The notes under the pieces: generated by a model
Told to the model about the DNA's origin: nothing
The model's database searches: none
Seen by the model: only the letters and a program-made list of their open reading frames with translations
NCBI GenBank assembly: GCA_913775215.1
Contig: CAJYKO010000358.1
Location: forward strand, 1 to 6,265
Reading direction: 5' to 3'
DNA from: an uncultured Devosia sp.
GTDB taxonomy: Bacteria > Pseudomonadota > Alphaproteobacteria > Rhizobiales > Devosiaceae
DNA length: 6,265 bases
Position numbers and translations under genes: made by a program
Shown: in pieces, positions 6,096 through 6,265 of the stretch
How positions within the stretch are numbered: the first letter of the stretch is position 1
Layout: each line of letters starts with the position of its first letter

Positions 6096-6265
6096 GCACC
6101 CCTACCTTGAGCGATCTCCACCGCATGGCGGAGCGCATCATTGTGCGCCGCGGGAAGGCGCACGAACGGTGGACGAACCGTTGCATAGGCTTCGTCGTCA
6201 TGCCGAAGTGCAGTCGCCGCCTTGATGGCTGGAATCAGCGGCAGGCTTTCAAAGATCCTTCTTAC
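6092..6265 (-). CDS. Dihydrodipicolinate synthase / N-acetylneuraminate lyase family protein (C-terminal 57 residues, cut by window edge)
   Basis: The minus-strand frame entering at base 6265 is open for 57 codons to a TGA at 6094-6092. The peptide contains IFESLPLIPAIKAATALR and then VRPPFVRLP, the helical C-terminal pattern of the DapA/NanA/KdgD TIM-barrel family (typically LPAVKAALAL...VRPPL). These class I aldolases and lyases form a Schiff base with a 2-oxo acid; the catalytic lysine and GxxGE motif would lie upstream, outside the window. Because true DapA genes are rarely in catabolic transport operons, a sugar-acid aldolase or dehydratase (2-keto-3-deoxy acid type) or sialate-like lyase is more likely than lysine biosynthesis. 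Its stop overlaps the regulator's start. The family assignment rests on the C-terminus only. Confidence 0.82.
   Translation of the reverse strand, partial: VRRIFESLPLIPAIKAATALRHDDEAYATVRPPFVRLPAAHNDALRHAVEIAQGRGA

Overview
The window looks like chromosomal DNA from an alphaproteobacterium, probably of the Rhizobiales/Hyphomicrobiales type. This is inferred from moderately high GC, G/C-rich third codon positions, and the combination of a peptide-type ABC importer, a Gfo/Idh/MocA oxidoreductase and a GntR/FCD regulator, which is common in those genomes. No gene can be tied to a species from sequence alone.

Everything lies on the minus strand and reads as one operon, transcribed from the right edge to the left edge. 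In transcription order it contains: the C-terminal end of a dihydrodipicolinate synthase/N-acetylneuraminate lyase-family protein (6092-6265, cut by the window edge); a GntR/FCD transcription regulator (5418-6095); an NAD-dependent epimerase/dehydratase of the extended SDR type (4519-5421); a Gfo/Idh/MocA oxidoreductase (3449-4522); two tandem, clearly paralogous periplasmic substrate-binding proteins of the oligopeptide family SBP_bac_5 (1893-3452 and 237-1790); and the first 56 codons of a DppB-type permease (1-170, cut by the window edge).

Two junction styles divide the operon. The four junctions from the lyase to the first binding protein are all ATGA overlaps, where the start and stop codons share bases, which suggests translational coupling. 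After each binding-protein gene there is instead a gap (102 and 66 nt) that can form G+C-rich RNA hairpins without a clean U-tract. Such hairpins usually protect or attenuate mRNA, giving more binding protein than permease.

The likely overall role is uptake of a small polar solute, such as a sugar acid, amino-sugar or opine-like compound, by the ABC importer. The solute would then be oxidised or epimerised by the two Rossmann-fold enzymes and cleaved by the aldolase/lyase, under control of the FCD regulator. The substrate cannot be read from the sequence. The most unusual points are the two retained binding-protein paralogues next to one permease start and the regulator gene embedded mid-operon. 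No RNA genes, mobile elements, CRISPR arrays or canonical promoters were seen, and no gene-free stretch exceeds 102 nt.
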